From an uncultured Chlorobiaceae bacterium (lineage in GTDB: Bacteria; Bacteroidota; Chlorobiia; Chlorobiales; Chlorobiaceae), in NCBI GenBank assembly GCA_903822595.1, contig CAIJPS010000022.1, positions 1 to 57,069 on the forward strand: DNA of 57,069 bases. Direction: 5' to 3'. Under the pieces are notes generated by a model. It was not told where the DNA came from and did not search any database. It saw only the letters and a list, made by a program, of their open reading frames with translations. Made by a program: the position numbers and the translations under genes. Positions 46,347 through 54,773 of this stretch are shown in pieces. Numbering within the stretch: the stretch's first letter is position 1; each line of letters begins with the position of its first letter.

Positions 46347-47345
46347 TTACAGGTATTTAAATCCAACCATGCCTGCAACAACAAGATTGTTGAGCAGGAA
46401 CAGAACATTATTTGCAATCTGGTAGCGTAGAAAAGCGTTGTGTTCGTTAACGTCGCTTTTACCAAGAACATTGCCAAACCCATCATTGACTGCGCTGTTC
46501 ATGAAAGAGATACCGCCTTTCGGATCGAGTAAAAGCTGTACCTGGATTACCACGCTCAATACAAGACCAAGCAGGACAAAAAACGTAGGTATCATAAAAC
46601 CCCAGCTATAGGAAAGCCAGGCAAGCACGGCAAAAACAATGTCTATAATCGTAAATGAAACAAGAAAGGTATTTCGGGCACCAATCATGACGGTGAGTGA
46701 CTTGAGACCACCATCCTTGTCACCTTCAGCCGATTTAAAATCGTTGAGAATGATCAATGCCACTGCCATAAAAAAGTTGAGGCTGGCAAGCCAGATCGCC
46801 TCAGGACGAATGTCTCCAAACAGGGCATTTGCCGAAATAAAAGGGGCAAATCCATAGGAAAAGCCTACCGCCGGTGCAGAGGTCAGGATGTTTTTCTTCA
46901 GTTTGAGTGGAGGAGCAGAATAAATGTAAGCAACAAAAAGCGCAAACAGGATAGAGGCCATGATAATCATACCACGAACGCCACCAACATGCAGACCGGT
47001 AAATACCCCGAGTCCAATTGCCAGAAGAAGCGCTACGATACTGTTCCCCAGCCCTTCCTTTGGAGAGAGACGACCTGAAGGAATCGGGCGCGTCGGCTCA
47101 TTAATCCTGTCAAGTTCGAGATCAAAACAGTCATTAACCGACTGACTGAAACCGGTACCGAGCGGGCCAAACATCAAAAACATAGCCAGCAGCAAAAGAT
47201 AGTCGTGAACGGTGCCCTTCATGGCTCCTGAAGCCATGACACCTGCGGCAAGGCAGGGAAATACGCTGATCCAGGTAACAGGATCGAGAAGTTCAAGATG
47301 TGCTCTTACTTTATCGACAAACCCAAGCTTTGCGGGAACTGACAT
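46347..47345 (-). CDS. bchK: Bacteriochlorophyll c synthase (UbiA-family prenyltransferase)
   Basis: Attaches farnesyl diphosphate to bacteriochlorophyllide c in chlorosome pigment synthesis. The 332-residue protein has about nine hydrophobic helices and the first Asp motif NDCFDLELDRINEPTRPI (71-88), then the second ILNDFKSAEGDKDGGLKSL. The ChlG/BchG/BchK group shares these; the choice of bchK over bchG rests on neighbours (hisG, cruC, kinase, miaB, nifU/nifS) that I recall around bchK in Chlorobaculum tepidum. If this gene were bchG, the substrate would be bacteriochlorophyllide a with geranylgeranyl or phytyl diphosphate. Confidence 0.8.
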   Translation of the reverse strand: MSVPAKLGFVDKVRAHLELLDPVTWISVFPCLAAGVMASGAMKGTVHDYLLLLAMFLMFGPLGTGFSQSVNDCFDLELDRINEPTRPIPSGRLSPKEGLGNSIVALLLAIGLGVFTGLHVGGVRGMIIMASILFALFVAYIYSAPPLKLKKNILTSAPAVGFSYGFAPFISANALFGDIRPEAIWLASLNFFMAVALIILNDFKSAEGDKDGGLKSLTVMIGARNTFLVSFTIIDIVFAVLAWLSYSWGFMIPTFFVLLGLVLSVVIQVQLLLDPKGGISFMNSAVNDGFGNVLGKSDVNEHNAFLRYQIANNVLFLLNNLVVAGMVGFKYL

Positions 47346-47440
47346 GCTTTACTTCTCTCCAAAGCCCGAAAAAGGGCCGATTAAATGATTAGGAGTTTAA
47401 AAACGGTAATTTACAAATACCACTCAAGATAAAAAACTCC

Positions 47441-48793
47441 TTAATAAAGAGATGGATTACCTTCCTGCCCTCGCTCCGGCCTGCCAGTCATGGTTGCGGA
47501 TGTGGTCCCGGTAATAAGCACCCTCACCAGATCGCCCGGCTGGTAGCCTTCACGATCAAAAACCACGGCCCGGTTGCCTGAAGTGCGGCCCATAAGCTGC
47601 AATGAGGAGCGCTTGCTTTCGGATTCAGCAAGCACTTCGACAACTGAACCGATCGACTCATGGAAAAGCTCAGACGAAATGCTGTTCTGCAAGTCGATGA
47701 TCTCCTGCAGCCTTCGTTTCTTTACCGCTTCCGGCACATCATCCACCAGAGTCCGCGCCGCAAGGGTACCCGGCCTGGTAGAGTAAAAAAACATATAGGC
47801 CGAGTCAAACCGGACACTGGAAAGAAGTTCAAGTGATGCCTGATGATCTTCCTCCTGCTCCCCGCAAAACCCCGCAATAATATCGGTTGAAAGTGCAACG
47901 CCAGGAATGATCGAGCGGATCAGCGCTATTTTCTCCTTGTAATCTTCAATGGTATGCCCCCGGTTCATGCGTCCAAGCATCGTTGTTGAACCGGACTGCA
48001 CCGGCAGATGGATATGATGACAGATATTCTGTCGATCAGCAATGGTACGCACAAGAGCCTCGGAGATATCTTTCGGGTGAGAGGTGGTAAAGCGAATTCT
48101 TGCCTCCGGGGCTTCACGACTGACCGAATCAAGCAGGGCGGCAAAATGCATGCCCTGTTCAGGATCATGATAAGAATTGACATTCTGCCCGATCAGGGTA
48201 ATCTCCCGATATCCGGATGCAACCAGTTGTTTGACCTCTCCCATAACCGCACTGAAGGGTTGGCTCCGTTCCCTTCCCCTGGTAAACGGCACAACACAAT
48301 AGGCGCACATGTTATTGCACCCACGCATGACAGGTACAAATGCACTGATCACTCCCTGCCTTACCGGATCAACCCCTTCATAGGTTTCTGAATCATTGAA
48401 ATCCAGCGACACCGGCTTTGCCCCGGTTCGGGCCTGCTCAATAAGCAGCGGAAGAGTACGATAGGTGTCCGGGCCGGCAAGAAAATCAATAGCATAAGAA
48501 TTAAAAAACATCTCCTCCCGCTGATATTGCGGAATACAGCCAGTTATCCCGACAAGAAGAGCTTTATCTCTTTTTTTCAGCCCCTGAAGGTGCTGTAAAT
48601 AATTTTCGATGCGATCAACCGCATTTTCGCGTACGGCACAGGTGTTAAGCAGAATAATGCCGGCACGCTCCTCACTTTCTGCAAGAGTATAGCCTGCCTG
48701 CTGCAGCAGAGCGGTTATAATTGCGGAATCCGCCTGGTTCATCTGGCAGCCGAACGTATGGATATAAAATGTGTTACTCCTGCCTGTCGTCAT
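47441..48793 (-). CDS. miaB: tRNA-2-methylthio-N6-dimethylallyladenosine synthase
   Basis: Radical-SAM enzyme adding a methylthio group to i6A37 of tRNA. It has the N-terminal UPF0004 domain ([14 protein letters not shown]; further Cys in [10 protein letters not shown] and GITGCIPQ), the radical SAM CxxxCxxC in [19 protein letters not shown], and a C-terminal TRAM domain (about 375-440). ATG 48793 was taken; TTG 48826 adds 11 residues. The usual ribosome site is weak. Confidence 0.94.
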   Translation of the reverse strand: MTTGRSNTFYIHTFGCQMNQADSAIITALLQQAGYTLAESEERAGIILLNTCAVRENAVDRIENYLQHLQGLKKRDKALLVGITGCIPQYQREEMFFNSYAIDFLAGPDTYRTLPLLIEQARTGAKPVSLDFNDSETYEGVDPVRQGVISAFVPVMRGCNNMCAYCVVPFTRGRERSQPFSAVMGEVKQLVASGYREITLIGQNVNSYHDPEQGMHFAALLDSVSREAPEARIRFTTSHPKDISEALVRTIADRQNICHHIHLPVQSGSTTMLGRMNRGHTIEDYKEKIALIRSIIPGVALSTDIIAGFCGEQEEDHQASLELLSSVRFDSAYMFFYSTRPGTLAARTLVDDVPEAVKKRRLQEIIDLQNSISSELFHESIGSVVEVLAESESKRSSLQLMGRTSGNRAVVFDREGYQPGDLVRVLITGTTSATMTGRPERGQEGNPSLY

Positions 48794-48855
48794 AAGAAGT
48801 GCTGTTTCTCCAACATCGTGTTCCAAAATTTAAACTGAAGATAGGCAAAAAAGCC

Positions 48856-49296
48856 TCATCCGTTACCCGCAACTTGTCGGGCAACAAAAACCGATAAGAG
48901 ACCGGTAAGCGACAACTGGATCAGTGGAAAAAGCCCGACACCAAAAATAAGCGGCATTGAAGGCAGATACTTCCAAGTATGCAACACAAAAAGCGCAACA
49001 TACTCAACTCCGTATGCTGCAGCAAGAGCGGAAAAGAAAAAAAAAGAGAGCTGAGGTAATCCGGGGATCCAGAACCATGTGCGGAAGACAAGGGCTGTAA
49101 TAAAGTAAAGGAGCGTTATACCGAGAGTGTCCATAAGAGCCATGAAGAGCATCATTGGAACATAACCCGAGGCAGCCATGCCCGGATGTGCCTGAAAAAG
49201 CAACCCGTGCAATGACTCCCAGCAGAAATTGGCCAAAAAAGATGTAACAGCAAGGGCCGCAAAAAAAAGCACCCTCTTCTTTCCGATGATATCCAT
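48856..49296 (-). CDS. Four-helix membrane protein, unknown function
   Basis: A 146-residue product from ATG 49296 (MDIIGKKRVLFFAALAVTSF) with GAGGGTG upstream. It has about four hydrophobic helices; FLANFCWESLHGLLFQAH near the start contains a W-E-x-x-H motif. Similar small polytopic proteins occur in green sulfur bacteria, but I cannot name a family or role. Co-directional with miaB, 62 bases apart, and with nifU. Confidence 0.6.
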   Translation of the reverse strand: MDIIGKKRVLFFAALAVTSFLANFCWESLHGLLFQAHPGMAASGYVPMMLFMALMDTLGITLLYFITALVFRTWFWIPGLPQLSFFFFSALAAAYGVEYVALFVLHTWKYLPSMPLIFGVGLFPLIQLSLTGLLSVFVARQVAGNG

Positions 49297-49347
49297 ACAA
49301 TAGAACACCCTCAAACAATACAAATATGTGTGCCGGTGCGCTCCCGC

Positions 49348-49959
49348 TCAGACTCCGAAATGGATATGCTTGAATTTTTCAAGCAGCACTTCAGCCTCAT
49401 CCTTGCACTGACCGCATACCGTACCAAGCTTGGTACGCTCCTGAAGTTCAAAATAGGTTCGAGCCCCCTCCAGCACAGCATCCTCAATATCATGATCGGT
49501 AATACTCATGCACTGGCAAATCACCTTTACCTGATCCTGCTTGACCTTGTCCTCTTTACCGTTGCGGGTATAGTAGTTGTTGATGGCCGCACGCAGCGCC
49601 TTGTCTCCAAGCACAGAACAGTGAATTTTATGATCCGGCAGCCCTCCAAGTTCCTGGGCAACCTCCTTCGGGGAAATATGAAACGCTGCATCAAGCGTTC
49701 GGCCCTTCACCATCTCGGAAAGCACGGAGGTGCTGGCAATTGCACTGGCACAGCCGTAGGTTTTCCACTGGCAATCGGTAATGACATCATGCTCCTTGTC
49801 CACCTTGATCACCACCATCATCTGATCGCCGCACTGCAAGTTTCCTTCCATTCCTACCCCGTCAAAATCATCGGTATTCTCGCCCTGCAGAATATTTTTC
49901 GGGTTCATGAAATGTTCCTTCAGTGTCTCACTATATGCCCATTCACCTGCTTGCAGCAT
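49348..49959 (-). CDS. nifU: NifU-like scaffold: IscU domain plus Bfd-like [2Fe-2S] domain
   Basis: Assembles iron-sulfur clusters from sulfur supplied by the adjacent cysteine desulfurase. Residues 1-130 are the IscU domain with three cluster Cys: GNLQCGDQ, YGCASAIAST and IHCSVLG. Residues about 140-195 are the Bfd-type domain with CQC and VCGQC pairs. The C-terminal Nfu domain of full NifU (total about 300 residues) is missing, and the stop is clean. It overlaps nifS by 17 bases. The desulfurase precedes it in transcription order. Confidence 0.88.
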   Translation of the reverse strand: MLQAGEWAYSETLKEHFMNPKNILQGENTDDFDGVGMEGNLQCGDQMMVVIKVDKEHDVITDCQWKTYGCASAIASTSVLSEMVKGRTLDAAFHISPKEVAQELGGLPDHKIHCSVLGDKALRAAINNYYTRNGKEDKVKQDQVKVICQCMSITDHDIEDAVLEGARTYFELQERTKLGTVCGQCKDEAEVLLEKFKHIHFGV

Positions 49960-51148
49960 GCAATCCTCCTTTTATATAAGCTGTTGACATGTTTCTTATT
50001 CGTTGAATTATTGGTGGTAAAACATCAAGCAGGTACTCTACCTCCTGCATCGAACTTTCGCGTCCCATACTGAACCGGATCGAACCATGAGCAAGCTCAG
50101 CATCGACACCGGTCGCCAAAAGGACATGCGAAGGATCAAGAGAGCCCGAAGCACAAGCCGAACCAGTCGAGACAGCAATCCCTTCAAGGTCCAGATAGAG
50201 CAAAATGGCCTCACCTTCCACACCCGTAAATGAGACGTTGAGCGTACTGGCAAGAGAATCGGTAGGGTGCCCGTTAAAATGGATATCATCAATACGCTCC
50301 TCAATACCCTTTCTCAATACCTGCTTCAGGTGCAGCAACCGCTCCTCCTCCTCCGGCATTTCAAGCGCTCTCATTTCAACCGCTCTTCCCAGACCGAGAA
50401 TACCAAGAGTATTTTCAGTTCCTGCGCGTCGGCCAAGCTCCTGGTGACCTCCCCTGATGAGAGGACAGTAGGGAATCCCCTTTTTCACAAAGAGAGCGCC
50501 CACCCCTTTCGGGCCATATATTTTGTGAGCTGAAATCGTGAGAAAATCGACACCAAGCTCACGAACATCGACAGGAACTTTCCCGATGGCCTGCACGGCA
50601 TCGGTATGCATCAATGCGCCACTGTTATGCACCATTCTGGTGATGGCTTCAATATCCTGCAGTGTCCCTATTTCATTGTTTGCCATCATGACCGAGACCA
50701 GACCGACATCATCGCCAAGCATACCGGCAAGTTGATCAAGATCAATTTTACCGTACTGGTCAACATCAAGATATTTTACCCGTACACCGCGATGAGCAAG
50801 ACACTCGGATGTTTCAAGCACACAGGGATGTTCGATTTTGGTCGTAATGATCGTGCTGCGCATCTTACTTCCGGCAATACACTGGCTGGTACCGCAGACA
50901 AAAAGCGAGAGCACCGTATTATTGGCTTCCGATCCACTGCCAACAAAAATAATTTCTCGTTCATCAGCGCCGATAAAACCAGCGACTTTCCGGCGCGCAT
51001 CCTCAACATTTGCTCTTGCCTCACGCCCATAAGAGTGCATGCTTGACGGATTGCCAAACATCTCCATCGCCGCGATCATCTCCTTTTTCACCTCAGGGTG
51101 CAGCGGGGTTGTGGCATTGTGATCAAAATAAACTTTCATGTCTGCCAT
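49943..51148 (-). CDS. nifS: Cysteine desulfurase (NifS/IscS)
   Basis: A pyridoxal-phosphate enzyme that takes sulfur from cysteine for iron-sulfur assembly. The 401-residue protein has FDHNATTPLHPEV at the start, the PLP Lys in SAHKIYGPKG (Lys209), and the catalytic Cys in STGSACASGSLDPSHVL (Cys332), a group I active-site loop. Overlap with nifU indicates coupling. Whether it serves nitrogen fixation or housekeeping is not decided here, as no nif structural genes are in the window. Confidence 0.92.
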   Translation of the reverse strand: MADMKVYFDHNATTPLHPEVKKEMIAAMEMFGNPSSMHSYGREARANVEDARRKVAGFIGADEREIIFVGSGSEANNTVLSLFVCGTSQCIAGSKMRSTIITTKIEHPCVLETSECLAHRGVRVKYLDVDQYGKIDLDQLAGMLGDDVGLVSVMMANNEIGTLQDIEAITRMVHNSGALMHTDAVQAIGKVPVDVRELGVDFLTISAHKIYGPKGVGALFVKKGIPYCPLIRGGHQELGRRAGTENTLGILGLGRAVEMRALEMPEEEERLLHLKQVLRKGIEERIDDIHFNGHPTDSLASTLNVSFTGVEGEAILLYLDLEGIAVSTGSACASGSLDPSHVLLATGVDAELAHGSIRFSMGRESSMQEVEYLLDVLPPIIQRIRNMSTAYIKGGLHAASR

Positions 51149-51565
51149 AGTACTTTCAAAATTCGTTATTACAGCTTAAAACCATTATTTAAAATGAGAA
51201 AACAAGCCAATAAACTCTCTCTGTTGCAACTCCTGCCTTCACGGGCACACCAAGACTTCAATATACCGCATGTACTGCAAATACATTCACCAATCATAAA
51301 TATGCATTAAGAACTGTTTCCACAACACGAAATCTTTATAACAGATAATAAGACTTTTTCTGTCTTGTTAAAAGAAAAAACAGCCTAACCTTCATTTTTT
51401 TCTTTACTGAAGCACAATTGCTTCTAAAATAAGGTTAAAAAGGTTCCCTGCCGCTGCAAGGTCACCCGCAAACAGGCAAAATGAGATGAGTCGAAGAATT
51501 ACAGTATCATTATATTGCGTTCAATAGCCACAAAAAGTAACTACTCTCCAAAACCAGAAATTACC
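51149..51565. other. Intergenic region between nifS and bcp, with nested inverted repeats
   Basis: About 415 bases of AT-rich sequence between divergent genes, expected to hold both promoters. TAACCTT (51386-51392) pairs with AAGGTTA (51431-51437), enclosing GAAGCA/TGCTTC (51409-51424). This may be a regulator site or hairpin. A purine/pyrimidine-rich stretch precedes the bcp start. Confidence 0.5.
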
Positions 51566-52012
51566 ATGATAGCAGAGCAAACAAAAGCACCGCTCTTTAC
51601 CCTTCCCGATTCCGAAGGAAAGCAGGTTTCTCTCTCCGACTTTACCGGAAAAAAAGTACTCATCATCTTCTACCCCGGTGACGACACTCCGGTCTGCACC
51701 GCGCAATTGTGCGATTACCGGAACAACGTGCTCGAATTCACCAAACGCGACATCGTGGTGCTCGGCATCAGTTCGGACAGCCAGGCCTCCCACAAAAGTT
51801 TTGCCGAGCGCAATCAACTCCCCTTCACCCTTTTGAGCGACACCGAAAAAAAGACCGCCAAGGCCTACGACGCCCTCGGTTTCCTCGGCATGGCGCAACG
51901 CGCATACGTGCTTGTTGATGAAAATGGTGTCGTCTTGCTCGCCTACAGCGACTTCCTGCCCATCATCTATCAGCCGATGAAGGATCTGCTTGCGAAAATT
52001 GATGCGGCGTAG
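51566..52012 (+). CDS. bcp: Bcp/PrxQ peroxiredoxin
   Basis: A thiol peroxidase reducing organic and hydrogen peroxides with thioredoxin. From ATG 51566 (MIAEQTKAPLFTLPDS) the 148-residue protein has the PrxQ-type pair in FYPGDDTPVCTAQLCDYRNN: peroxidatic Cys and resolving Cys five residues on. The upstream 17 codons to 51515 are leader. Codon usage after about 51640 is visibly richer in G/C at third positions than in neighbouring genes. Confidence 0.9.
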   Translation: MIAEQTKAPLFTLPDSEGKQVSLSDFTGKKVLIIFYPGDDTPVCTAQLCDYRNNVLEFTKRDIVVLGISSDSQASHKSFAERNQLPFTLLSDTEKKTAKAYDALGFLGMAQRAYVLVDENGVVLLAYSDFLPIIYQPMKDLLAKIDAA

Positions 52013-52127
52013 TCAGAATAGAGTTGAAACAGGTTCCGAGTGGAGACTGAAAAAATACTCCAACGAGAATTTCTCCTTCGGGTAGTAGAAGTGGAACATG
52101 CTCTGAGCAAGGGGGTAATGCGTTTAG

Positions 52128-52589
52128 TCATTCTCTACCTTCTTGTTTGGGGCGCCAGTTCTTGCCGGCAGTCCACCCTTCGGATGCTGAAAGAACAGCG
52201 TCGAACTTTGGTATGTAAGGTTTAATGTCCAACAGCGGTGTCTTGTTTAACATATCAACACCCTCAACGATGAGAAAATTGTTTTCCCGGCATACTAATT
52301 TTACGATAGACAGTCCTATACTATTTGGCCGGCATGGATGTCTTGATGCGTAGATGCCGTGTGGCTCATCATCAAGAAATGTCGGACGTACCAGTTCTAT
52401 GCTTCCAGCCCGGTCAAAAAGATAGAGTAAATAAATATGAGAGAATGTCTCGATATCTTTCAGACCAGCTTCATATTTCGGGAATAGCTCAACACGACCA
52501 GGAGAATCTGAAGAATAAACCGTTTGCATGGGGCACTCCTTCTTTGAGGTGAAGGGCGTATGTATAATTCCAATTGGTTCTATTTCCAT
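52128..52589 (-). CDS. trmO: TrmO/TsaA-type tRNA m6t6A37 methyltransferase
   Basis: Methylates t6A37 of tRNA-Thr using S-adenosylmethionine. The 153-residue protein opens PIGIIHTPFTSKKECPMQ, continues GRVELFPKYEAGLKDIETFS, and carries the diagnostic RHPCRPNSIGLSIVKL and LLDIKPYIP. Unlike the longer Escherichia coli enzyme it is the short, single-domain form. It overlaps the upstream membrane gene by 10 bases. A broken relative lies 470 bases away. Confidence 0.85.
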   Translation of the reverse strand: MEIEPIGIIHTPFTSKKECPMQTVYSSDSPGRVELFPKYEAGLKDIETFSHIYLLYLFDRAGSIELVRPTFLDDEPHGIYASRHPCRPNSIGLSIVKLVCRENNFLIVEGVDMLNKTPLLDIKPYIPKFDAVLSASEGWTAGKNWRPKQEGRE

Positions 52590-52978
52590 ATTTTTATTTG
52601 TTTGACGAAAAAGCTCTGATCAAAATCATTTAAGAACAAAAAGAAAAACCAGTATATCAAATAGAAATCAAATGCCAGCAACAGAACAACAGGGAATTGA
52701 AAACCAGTAAACAGTCCCGCAACCGCAATTAAAAACAAGAATACTGGCAGTAATGTGAACAGGATATGAAGATATTGCTTTTTTTTATATTGGTGCAATA
52801 TATTTAACGTTGCACCAATCAATAACGAGAGATGCATTGCCTGCAAAAAAATATTCGTTAAGAACCGATTATCAGTATGAGAGAGCTTATCAAAAGCAAT
52901 GATCCCGATTAACAAGGTCGTCGATGCAACGATGAGCAAATCGCCGATAATCCTATAAATCCTCATCTGCAAAAGCAT
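52580..52978 (-). CDS. Four-helix membrane protein, unknown function
   Basis: A 132-residue product beginning MRIYRIIGDLLIVASTTLL after a short lead (ATG 52966 is an alternative start). It has about four hydrophobic helices with short loops (HQYKKKQYL; NDFDQSFFVKQIKIW). No family recognised. It overlaps trmO by 10 bases and the upstream pseudogene is 79 bases away, so it may be translated with trmO. Confidence 0.55.
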   Translation of the reverse strand: MLLQMRIYRIIGDLLIVASTTLLIGIIAFDKLSHTDNRFLTNIFLQAMHLSLLIGATLNILHQYKKKQYLHILFTLLPVFLFLIAVAGLFTGFQFPVVLLLAFDFYLIYWFFFLFLNDFDQSFFVKQIKIWK

Positions 52979-53057
52979 TATTATTCATAGAGTTAACGAA
53001 TAAATTCATCTGCACTGCAAAGCATGATCGGCTGAAGCCCAACAAAAGCGCTTTGGG

Positions 53058-53407
53058 TTATTCCCTGTTTTTCGGTTTTTCTCGCAATTCTTTTGTTTCC
53101 GTCCATCCGTTATTGGCATTTTCCCGATAATCAAATCGGGGAAGATATGGTTTAATGTCAACAAGATGAGTATTGTCTAATATATCTATCTCGCTTAGAT
53201 CGAGGATATTTTTCACTCTTTTCTCCAACTTTACGATAGACATCCCGATTCGATTAGGCCGACAGGGATGACGGGAAGCAAAGACGCCTTGAACTGTATC
53301 TCAATCCGACCTTGCCCGTCAGGCACAACACTTCCTTGAATCGGGCACTCTGCTTTCGTTTTATAGGGTGAAAATATGGTACCGATTTGTTCTATTTCAA
53401 AATTCAT
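53058..53407 (-). pseudogene. Second trmO-like gene with internal deletion and frameshift
   Basis: From ATG 53407 the sequence reads as the start of a TrmO (MNFEIEQIGTIFSPYKTKAE, GRIEIQF), then falls out of frame; in another frame it resumes at VFASRHPCRPNRIGMSIVKL and continues to TAA at 53058. Compared with the intact neighbour, roughly 38 residues (about 110 bases) covering ELFPKYEAGLKD-to-FLDDEPH are missing at the junction. The remaining 3' part is 61 codons long from its own ATG. Translation as a whole would fail. Confidence 0.8.
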
Positions 53408-53550
53408 ATCTCCTTCACGTCTAACTGATTGCGCTACTGACAGGTGGGCAGACGCAGACAGTCACCCAATCCCCTGGTTTGTGGGTATTGCACAACTTCA
53501 CGATTTCATGAACGTCCCGCCGGGATACGCTATCCATAGGTTATTCTTAT

Positions 53551-53586
53551 TTTCCGTTTTTGACTTATTCTTGTTTTCCGATCACA
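53551..53586. repeat. IS-end-like repeat, copy 2 (first copy at 651-686)
   Basis: The segment has TTTTCCGTTTTTGACTTATT followed by CTTGTTTTCCGATCACA, matching copy 1 in the last 21 bases and in the position of the first TTCCG box. An extra TTATTCTTATTTTCCG stands just upstream (53541-53556), so CTTATTCTT.TTTTCCG is tandemly repeated here. It lies between the trmO pseudogene and hicB with no transposase attached. Confidence 0.45.
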
Positions 53587-53670
53587 GCAGATACTCTTTG
53601 AGGGAAAGTTATACATCAACACCTTGACAATTACACAAATCGGTTGAAGCAATTACTCTGCATCTTCGAT

Positions 53671-54021
53671 TTACGAAGCAGAACTTTCACGAATTACTTC
53701 TTCTTCAACCGCTTTTTGAATGAACTGATTTAATGACATTCCCTTCATTAAAGCAAGCCTTGTTGCTTTTTTATGTATCTCCGGAGCTATTCGCACATTG
53801 AAGCTCCCCTTATATGACTTGGCAGTTTTCTTGCCGTATTCTTTACATATTTCGATATAATCGCCTACAGCCTCTTCAAATGCCTTTTTTAACTCAGTCA
53901 CGCTACTACCTTCAAATGAAATCAGATCTTCTACACCCTCTATTTTTCCATAAAACACTTCATCATCTGCATTAAAGTGTACCGATCCTATATAATTCCC
54001 ATAAACCAGAACGTCTTTCAT
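53671..54021 (-). CDS. hicB: HicB antitoxin
   Basis: Neutralises HicA and represses the operon. The 116-residue protein has the degenerate RNase H-like HicB domain (YIGSVHFNADDEVFYGKIEG, VEDLISFEGSSVTELKKAFE) and a C-terminal ribbon-helix-helix module (GSFNVRIAPEIHKKATRLAL). It overlaps hicA by four bases (ATGA), with the toxin gene first, the typical hicAB order. Confidence 0.88.
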   Translation of the reverse strand: MKDVLVYGNYIGSVHFNADDEVFYGKIEGVEDLISFEGSSVTELKKAFEEAVGDYIEICKEYGKKTAKSYKGSFNVRIAPEIHKKATRLALMKGMSLNQFIQKAVEEEVIRESSAS

Positions 54022-54275
54022 ATAAGCTCCCTTGATTTCAGTTCCTCAATAACCAGATCAATTTGATATTGTTTTAACTCATTACCTGGATGTGGTTTAT
54101 GTAAACGGATAATATGTTTTGTACTTTTATCAATAAACGCCACTCTTGACCCTGAAGTTTTTCCGCTTTTGCTTTCTTCATAGCCCAATGAGTTGAGAAC
54201 TCTACATAATTCACTATATGTAAAGTTTTTAGGCCTTATCAGAAGCCTTATAATCAGTTTCTGGTCTTTACTCAT
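54018..54275 (-). CDS. hicA: HicA toxin (mRNA interferase)
   Basis: A small dsRBD-like fold toxin cleaving mRNA. The 85-residue product has the HicA pattern TYSELCRVLNSLGYEES, SGSRVAFID and LHKPHPGNELKQYQIDLVIE. The His of the common GSHH/GSHxxF active site is replaced by Arg (GSR), a variant found in a subset of HicA-like proteins, so activity is uncertain. It leads the operon and overlaps hicB. Confidence 0.85.
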   Translation of the reverse strand: MSKDQKLIIRLLIRPKNFTYSELCRVLNSLGYEESKSGKTSGSRVAFIDKSTKHIIRLHKPHPGNELKQYQIDLVIEELKSRELI

Positions 54276-54280
54276 ACCTC

Positions 54281-54322
54281 AGCATACAACATAGATTCAA
54301 TATTTGCAACTATACTTTAGTT
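54281..54322 (-). promoter_or_regulatory. hicAB promoter with overlapping operator-like repeat
   Basis: On the minus strand TTGCAA (54309-54304) and TATGCT (54286-54281) are exactly 17 bases apart. The start point predicted from this falls at or just beyond the hicA ATG (54275), implying a leaderless mRNA unless another promoter exists. AACTA/TAGTT (54308-54322) forms an inverted repeat overlapping the -35, a plausible site for HicB. Confidence 0.4.
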
Positions 54323-54470
54323 ACATATAATCGCCAAATTTCTTACACACTCATTTCCTGCATAAGGTTATGCTGACGGCCTACCTTGCACTGGTGTGAA
54401 TGAAGCGCGACGGAATGAGTACCCCATGTAACGTTGTTGTTCGGCGATTTTCAGCGTATCCCCCGTTTTT

Positions 54471-54773
54471 TCAGTCATCAGCCAGGATACGTTCAATGGC
54501 ATAGACAATTTCATCCACATCATCAGGGAGAACCCCGGAAAACCATACCTTCTGAGGGTAAATCATCACATGCGAGCCGTTGCCGCAAAGCCCCATACAT
54601 CCTGATGTGGAAATCCTGACCTTCCCTTTCCAGCCTTTCTCGTCAACAGCTTGTTTTAACTTGTCTTTCGTAAGCTGACTGTTATTGTCTGCACACGATT
54701 TTTTTTCTCCCCCACGGTCATTGGTACAAACAAAAACATGAGAGACGTAAGGCATTTCACGTTGTTTCTGCAT
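54471..54773 (-). CDS. Thioredoxin-like [2Fe-2S] ferredoxin
   Basis: A 100-residue protein with HVFVCTNDRGG, then a spacer containing KKSCAD and the pair STSGCMGLCGNGSHVMIYP, giving the four Cys ligands of thioredoxin-fold (2Fe-2S) ferredoxins like those of Aquifex and clostridia. They act as soluble electron carriers. ATG 54773 is preceded by GGGAG ten bases upstream; ATG 54755 is an alternative. Alone on the minus strand, flanked by long intergenic gaps. Confidence 0.85.
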   Translation of the reverse strand: MQKQREMPYVSHVFVCTNDRGGEKKSCADNNSQLTKDKLKQAVDEKGWKGKVRISTSGCMGLCGNGSHVMIYPQKVWFSGVLPDDVDEIVYAIERILADD

